A stretch of DNA of 64,000 nt from contig CAYYIV010000006.1 in assembly GCA_964472095.1 (NCBI GenBank), positions 96,274-160,273 on the forward strand, read 5' to 3'. This document shows positions 60,242-64,000 of the stretch, piece after piece. Below the pieces are notes generated by a model that was given only the letters and a program-made list of their open reading frames with translations, had not been told where the DNA came from and ran no database searches. Each line of letters begins with the position of its first letter. The first letter of the stretch is position 1. The DNA comes from Pelagibius sp964472095 (GTDB lineage Bacteria; Pseudomonadota; Alphaproteobacteria; Kiloniellales; Kiloniellaceae). A program made the translations under genes and the position numbers.

Positions 60242-61724
60242 GCACCTCGTTGATGATGCGGGTGGCGACGCCGGCCAGGAACTCGTGGTCGAAGGGGTAG
60301 CTCTCCGCCGTCATGCCGTCGGTCGAGGCAACGGCCCTGAGGGCGCAGACGTAGTCATAGGAGCGCGCGTCGCCCATGACGCCGACGGTCTTCACCGGCA
60401 GCAGCACGGCGAAGGCCTGCCAGATGGCATCGTAGAGCCCGGCCTTGCGTATGGCGTCGAGGTAGACGGCATCGGCCTTGCGCAGGATCTCGGCCTTGTC
60501 GCGGCTGACCGGACCGGGGATGCGGATGGCAAGGCCCGGCCCCGGGAAGGGGTGGCGGCCGACGAGGCTCTCGGGCAGGCCGAGCTCGCGGCCGAGTTCG
60601 CGCACTTCGTCCTTGAACAGCTCGCGCAGCGGCTCGACCAGCTGCATGTTCATGCGCGCCGGCAGGCCGCCGACGTTGTGGTGCGACTTGATGGTGACGC
60701 TGGGGCCGCCGGTGAAGGAGACCGACTCGATGACGTCGGGATAGAGCGTGCCCTGGGCCAGGAAGTCGGCACCGCCGATCTTCGCCGCCTCCTCCTCGAA
60801 GACGTCGATGAAGGTGCCGCCGATGATCTTGCGCTTCCGCTCCGGATCGTCGACGCCCTCCAGCTTGCCGAGGAAGAGATCGCTGGCGTCGCGGTGCACC
60901 AGCGGAATGTTGTAGTGGTGGCGGAACACCTCCACCACCTGCGCGGCCTCGTCGAGGCGCAAGAGGCCGTGGTCGACGAAGATGCAGGTGAGCTGCTCGC
61001 CGATCGCCTCGTGGATCAGCACCGCCGCCACCGAGGAGTCGACGCCGCCGGAGAGGCCGCAGATCACCCTGGCCTTGCCGACCTGGCGGCGGATCGCCTC
61101 GACCGCCTGCTGGCGGAAGGCGGCCATGGTCCAGTCGCCGGCGCAGCCGCAGACGTTGTGGGTGAAGTTGGAAAGCAGCTTCGCGCCGTCGGGCGTGTGC
61201 ACCACCTCCGGATGGAACTGCACGGCATAGATACGGCGCGCCTCGTCGGCGACCACCGCAAAGGGCGCACCCTCGGAGGTACCGTAGACCGCGAAGCCTT
61301 GCGGCAGGCGCACCACCCGGTCGCCGTGGCTCATCCATACCTGGTGGCGCTCGCCGGGCGCCCAGACGCCTTTCGTCAGGGTGCAGTCGCCCTGCATCTC
61401 GACGAAGGCCTTGCCGAACTCCTGGTGATCGGAGCCCTCGACCACGCCGCCGAGCTGTGCGCAGAGCGTCTGCTGGCCGTAGCAGATGCCGAGGATCGGC
61501 ACGCCGAGGTCGAAGACGATCTGTGGGGCACGCGGCGTGTCGCTGCCGGTGACCGAGGCCGGCCCGCCGGAGAGGATGACGCCCCCCGGTGCGAAGTCGG
61601 CGATGCGCTGCGGGTCGGTATTGAAGGGGAAGATCTCGCAGTAGACACCGCTCTCACGCACCCGCCGGGCGATGAGCTGGGTCACCTGGGAACCGAAGTC
61701 GAGAATGAGTATGCGGTCTGTCAT
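60177..61724 (-). CDS. guaA: GMP synthase (glutamine-hydrolysing)
   Basis: A 515-residue two-domain enzyme making GMP from XMP. The glutaminase domain has GICYGQQTLCAQLGG (nucleophile Cys) and YAVQFHPEVVHT (His and Glu). The ATP-pyrophosphatase domain has the PP-loop GLSGGVDSSVAAVL. The dimerisation C-terminus ends VVYDVTSKPPGTIEWE. The C-terminal 21 codons lie in the right direct repeat, so the reading frame is intact despite the adjacent island. It is last in a guaB-rsmB-GNAT-guaA minus-strand order. Confidence 0.97.
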   Translation of the reverse strand: MTDRILILDFGSQVTQLIARRVRESGVYCEIFPFNTDPQRIADFAPGGVILSGGPASVTGSDTPRAPQIVFDLGVPILGICYGQQTLCAQLGGVVEGSDHQEFGKAFVEMQGDCTLTKGVWAPGERHQVWMSHGDRVVRLPQGFAVYGTSEGAPFAVVADEARRIYAVQFHPEVVHTPDGAKLLSNFTHNVCGCAGDWTMAAFRQQAVEAIRRQVGKARVICGLSGGVDSSVAAVLIHEAIGEQLTCIFVDHGLLRLDEAAQVVEVFRHHYNIPLVHRDASDLFLGKLEGVDDPERKRKIIGGTFIDVFEEEAAKIGGADFLAQGTLYPDVIESVSFTGGPSVTIKSHHNVGGLPARMNMQLVEPLRELFKDEVRELGRELGLPESLVGRHPFPGPGLAIRIPGPVSRDKAEILRKADAVYLDAIRKAGLYDAIWQAFAVLLPVKTVGVMGDARSYDYVCALRAVASTDGMTAESYPFDHEFLAGVATRIINEVRGINRVVYDVTSKPPGTIEWE

Positions 61725-61754
61725 GCAGTGTTTCCGTTCCTTTGCGTCACGTCC

Positions 61755-62297
61755 CTATCCCTTCAGCTGCGCCAGCCAGGACTCCACGTCCGGCCAGCCG
61801 TAGGCCAATTCCTCCAGCTCGCTGCCGGCGAAGGTCTCCAGGCGCTCGCCGGCGCGCTGCCCGCCCATGGTCTCGTAGAAGAAGCGCGCGGGATTGGCCG
61901 CCAGCACCCAGACCATGGCGCCGCGATGCCCTTCCTTCGCCAGCGCCTCCAGGGCGGTGGCGAGCAGACGCCGGCCGAGCCCTTGTCCCTGCCAGTCGAT
62001 GTGGACGTAGAGGGCATAGACCTCGCCGCTGTAGGGCATCTGCGGATTGCGGGTCGGCCCGAAGGAGACGAAGCCGACGATCTGGCCGTCGACCTCCGCC
62101 ACCATCAGGTCGTTGCCCTTCTCCGCCTTCGCGGCGGCACGGTGCCACTGCGGCGCCGAGCGCGCCACGCTCATGCGCGCCAGATAGTCGGATGGCACCA
62201 GGCCGGCGTAGGCGCTCTGCCAGGTCTCAACGTGGACCCGCGCGATGTCGTCGGCATCGCGCGGCAGCGCCGGACGCAGGACGACGAGGTCGCTCAT
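61755..62297 (-). CDS. GNAT family N-acetyltransferase
   Basis: A 180-residue acetyltransferase. N-terminal LRPALPRDADDIARVHVETWQSAYAGLVP is typical of the family that starts with a tryptophan-containing helix. The acetyl-CoA motif A is ALYVHIDWQGQGLGRRLLATALEALAKEGHRGAMVWVLAANPARFFYETMGG. Substrate unknown. The ATG at 62297 is preceded by a near-perfect AAGGAGG; it overlaps the rsmB-type gene by ATGA, so they are coupled. Confidence 0.93.
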   Translation of the reverse strand: MSDLVVLRPALPRDADDIARVHVETWQSAYAGLVPSDYLARMSVARSAPQWHRAAAKAEKGNDLMVAEVDGQIVGFVSFGPTRNPQMPYSGEVYALYVHIDWQGQGLGRRLLATALEALAKEGHRGAMVWVLAANPARFFYETMGGQRAGERLETFAGSELEELAYGWPDVESWLAQLKG

Positions 62298-63607
62298 GCC
62301 GCCTCCTTCCGCTCGAAGATCGCAATGAAAAAACCGTCGGTGCCGTGGCGCGCCGGAGTCAAGGTGAGATAGGGATCGCCACCCGGGTAGGGCGCCTCCA
62401 GCACCGACTGCCAGACTTCTCGCACCGGCCTGGCGGCGAACGCCGGGACGTCGGCGAGGAAGGCCTTCGCCTGGTCCTCGTTCTCCTCCGGCAGCAGCGA
62501 GCAGGTGACGTAGATGAGGCGGCCGCCCCGCTTCACCAGCCTGGCCGCCCGGCGCAGCACCTCGTGTTGCGCTGACTTGTAGCCTTCCAGGAGCGGCGGC
62601 GTCAGCCGCCAGCGCGCGTCGGGATGGCGCCGCCAGGCACCGCTGCCGCTGCAGGGCGCATCCACCAGCACCCGGTCGAAGGCGCCGTGCAGATCCTCCA
62701 CCGCCGCCAGGTCCTTGGCCGCGCGTCGTTCGACGAAGCCGGCGCCGGCGCGGCGCAGGCGCAGGGCGCCGCGATCGAGGCGCGCCTGCTCGACGTCCAT
62801 GGCGAGCAGACGCCCCTGCCCCGCCATCTCGGCGGCCAGGGCCAGGGTCTTGCCGCCGGCCCCGGCGCAGAGGTCGGCAACGGCCAAGCCAGGCCGCGCA
62901 TCGCAGAGCAGCGCCGCCAGCTGCGAGCCCTCGTCCTGCAGTTCCACCAGCCCGGCACCGAAGGCGAGGCTGGCGCGCAGCGCGCGGCGGCCGGCGACAC
63001 GCAGCCCCCGCGGCGACAGCGGCGTCGGCGCGGTCTTGATGCCCTCCTCGGCCAGGGCGGCCTGGGCCGCCCCGCGCGTGGCGAGAAGGGTGTTCACCCG
63101 CAGATCGGTCGGCGCCTCCTGCAGCAAGGCGTCGGCCTCCGCACCCAGGGCCTCTCCCAAGGCGGCCTCCAGGCGCGGCATGATCCACTCCGGCACCTCA
63201 TGGGCGACCCAGGCCGGCGGCGTCTCGGCGCGCAGGGCGGGATCGTCGAGGCGTTCGACCAGCGCGGCCTCGTCGGCGGTGAGCGGCGCCGGCGCATAGC
63301 CACCGCCGTCGAAGAGGCCGTGCAGCCTTGCCGCCGGCTCGCCCGCGCAGAGCGCCAGGTAGGCGAGCAGCTGCTGGCGCGGCGCGGCAGCTGAGCCGCC
63401 GCCGCGTTCCAGCCACCAGGCGAGGCGCGCGTGGTGGCGCAGCAGGTCAAAGGTCATGGCGGTGATCGCCTTGCGGTCCTTGGAACCGATATAGCGGCGC
63501 TGGCGCAGATAGTCGTTCACCACCGGCTCGGCGGGCACGCCTTCGGGCCTTGCGGCGAGCGCGTCGAGGATTTCAATGACCGCCTGCAGGCGTGCCGCCG
63601 GCATCAT
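62294..63607 (-). CDS. RsmB/NOP family class I SAM-dependent RNA methyltransferase
   Basis: A 437-residue enzyme. N-terminal NusB-like helices (residues about 1-140) precede a methyltransferase domain: VADLCAGAGGKTLALAAEM (SAM motif I), LLAMDVEQARL, FDRVLVDAPCSGSGAWRRHPDARW (motif IV, catalytic DAPCSG with Cys), RLIYVTCSLLPEENE (second Cys, TCS). This is the rRNA m5C967 methyltransferase RsmB (Sun/Fmu) layout; the exact target is not shown. The start ATG 63607 follows GGAGGG. It precedes the GNAT gene in the guaB-guaA order. Confidence 0.93.
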   Translation of the reverse strand: MMPAARLQAVIEILDALAARPEGVPAEPVVNDYLRQRRYIGSKDRKAITAMTFDLLRHHARLAWWLERGGGSAAAPRQQLLAYLALCAGEPAARLHGLFDGGGYAPAPLTADEAALVERLDDPALRAETPPAWVAHEVPEWIMPRLEAALGEALGAEADALLQEAPTDLRVNTLLATRGAAQAALAEEGIKTAPTPLSPRGLRVAGRRALRASLAFGAGLVELQDEGSQLAALLCDARPGLAVADLCAGAGGKTLALAAEMAGQGRLLAMDVEQARLDRGALRLRRAGAGFVERRAAKDLAAVEDLHGAFDRVLVDAPCSGSGAWRRHPDARWRLTPPLLEGYKSAQHEVLRRAARLVKRGGRLIYVTCSLLPEENEDQAKAFLADVPAFAARPVREVWQSVLEAPYPGGDPYLTLTPARHGTDGFFIAIFERKEAA

Positions 63608-63683
63608 CGCCCGGCCCTCCGTTGTCGATGGTGCAGGCGCAATTCCTGCCCGGCGGGTGGCGGGGATAGCAGCCGGCGCGCGA

Positions 63684-64000
63684 TCACATCTCGTTGCGGT
63701 AGTTGGGGGCCTCGCGCGTGACGGTGACGTCATGCACGTGACTCTCCCGCAGGCCCGCATTGGTGATCTGCACGAAGCGTGCGTTGCGTTGCAGGTCGGC
63801 GAGGGTGGCGCTGCCGGTATAGCCCATGGCGGCGCGCAAGCCGCCGACCAGCTGGTGGATGACGGCACCGACCGGGCCCTTGTAGGGCACGCGGCCCTCG
63901 ACCCCTTCGGGCACCAGCTTCAGGTTGTCCGCCACCTCCTGCTGAAAGTAGCGGTCGGCCGAGCCGCGCGCCATGGCGCCGACCGAGCCCATGCCGCGGT
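63684..64000 (-). CDS. guaB: Inosine-5'-monophosphate dehydrogenase, C-terminal fragment (runs off the right edge)
   Basis: About 105 codons of the C-terminal end of GuaB. RGMGSVGAMARGSADRYFQQ matches the KxYRGMGS(L/V)GAM flap of IMPDH, then VPEGVEGRVPYKGPVGAVIHQLVGGLRAAMGYTGSATLADLQRNARFVQITNAGLRESHVHDVTVTREAPNY, the conserved IMPDH end. The enzyme makes XMP, the substrate of GuaA, which is 2 kb away in the same direction. The start is outside the window. Confidence 0.95.
   Translation of the reverse strand, partial: RGMGSVGAMARGSADRYFQQEVADNLKLVPEGVEGRVPYKGPVGAVIHQLVGGLRAAMGYTGSATLADLQRNARFVQITNAGLRESHVHDVTVTREAPNYRNEM

Overview
This window looks like chromosomal DNA of a high-G+C, Gram-negative alphaproteobacterium, probably of the Rhodospirillales/Kiloniellales type. 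The evidence is family content rather than any marker gene. It has an aa3-type oxidase subunit IV peptide, PAS_5, DUF2794 and DUF2937 proteins, an alr-mlaE-mlaF-radA-cvpA-purF run, an S6 protein with an Arg/Gly-rich tail, and a complete LPS-transport block (lptF, lptG, lptD). Genus cannot be read from the sequence. I found no rRNA, tRNA, CRISPR array or transposase.

Layout. 1-6.2 kb: the purN tail, small envelope and respiratory proteins, ndk, a YheS-type ABC-F ATPase, a PAS protein and a DMT exporter. 6.2-18.4 kb: pepA-holC on the minus strand, divergent from an envelope-biogenesis operon on the plus strand (lptF-lptG-lptD-surA-pdxA-rsmA), then gmk and yicC on the minus strand and an SDR. 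18.4-23 kb: fatty-acid synthesis on the minus strand (fabD-fabG-acpP-fabF-mltG). 23-34 kb: a long plus-strand housekeeping run (rpsF-rpsR-rplI, dnaB-alr-mlaE-mlaF-radA-cvpA-purF-DUF2937-SDR). 34-46 kb: a serine hydrolase, a TolB-like/TPR regulator divergent from two small genes across a phased-repeat promoter, the yfgM-like/bamB/der operon, several small orphan proteins, a PilZ protein and a 568-residue protein of unknown family. 46-57 kb: accessory metabolism (dihaem cytochrome c, two LysR-controlled divergent pairs, BON lipoprotein, DUF488, FAD oxidase, RidA, MsrA, MAPEG, isoprenylcysteine-methyltransferase-like, MarR). 60-64 kb: guaB-rsmB-GNAT-guaA on the minus strand.

The most interesting region is 56,963-60,241. 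The last 67 bp of guaA (60,175-60,241) are duplicated, with one mismatch, at 56,963-57,029. Between the copies lies about 3.1 kb of visibly lower-G+C DNA with four genes unlike anything around them. On the plus strand, a DUF5343 protein is translationally coupled to a Swt1-type HEPN protein that keeps the R-x4-H ribonuclease motif. On the minus strand is an overlapping pair of unrecognised proteins (404 and 145 residues). The layout is that of a small genomic island inserted at the 3' end of guaA, with the target gene restored. It carries no integrase. The gene types suggest a defence or toxin-antitoxin role, which is inference.

Other regulatory structure stands out. Two palindromes sit in the marR/isoprenylcysteine-methyltransferase divergent promoter. 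Four GGAAA repeats are phased at about 10 bp upstream of the small genes at 36.8 kb. A 55-bp inverted repeat lies between the ABC-F and PAS genes. Copies of a short palindromic repeat flank der.
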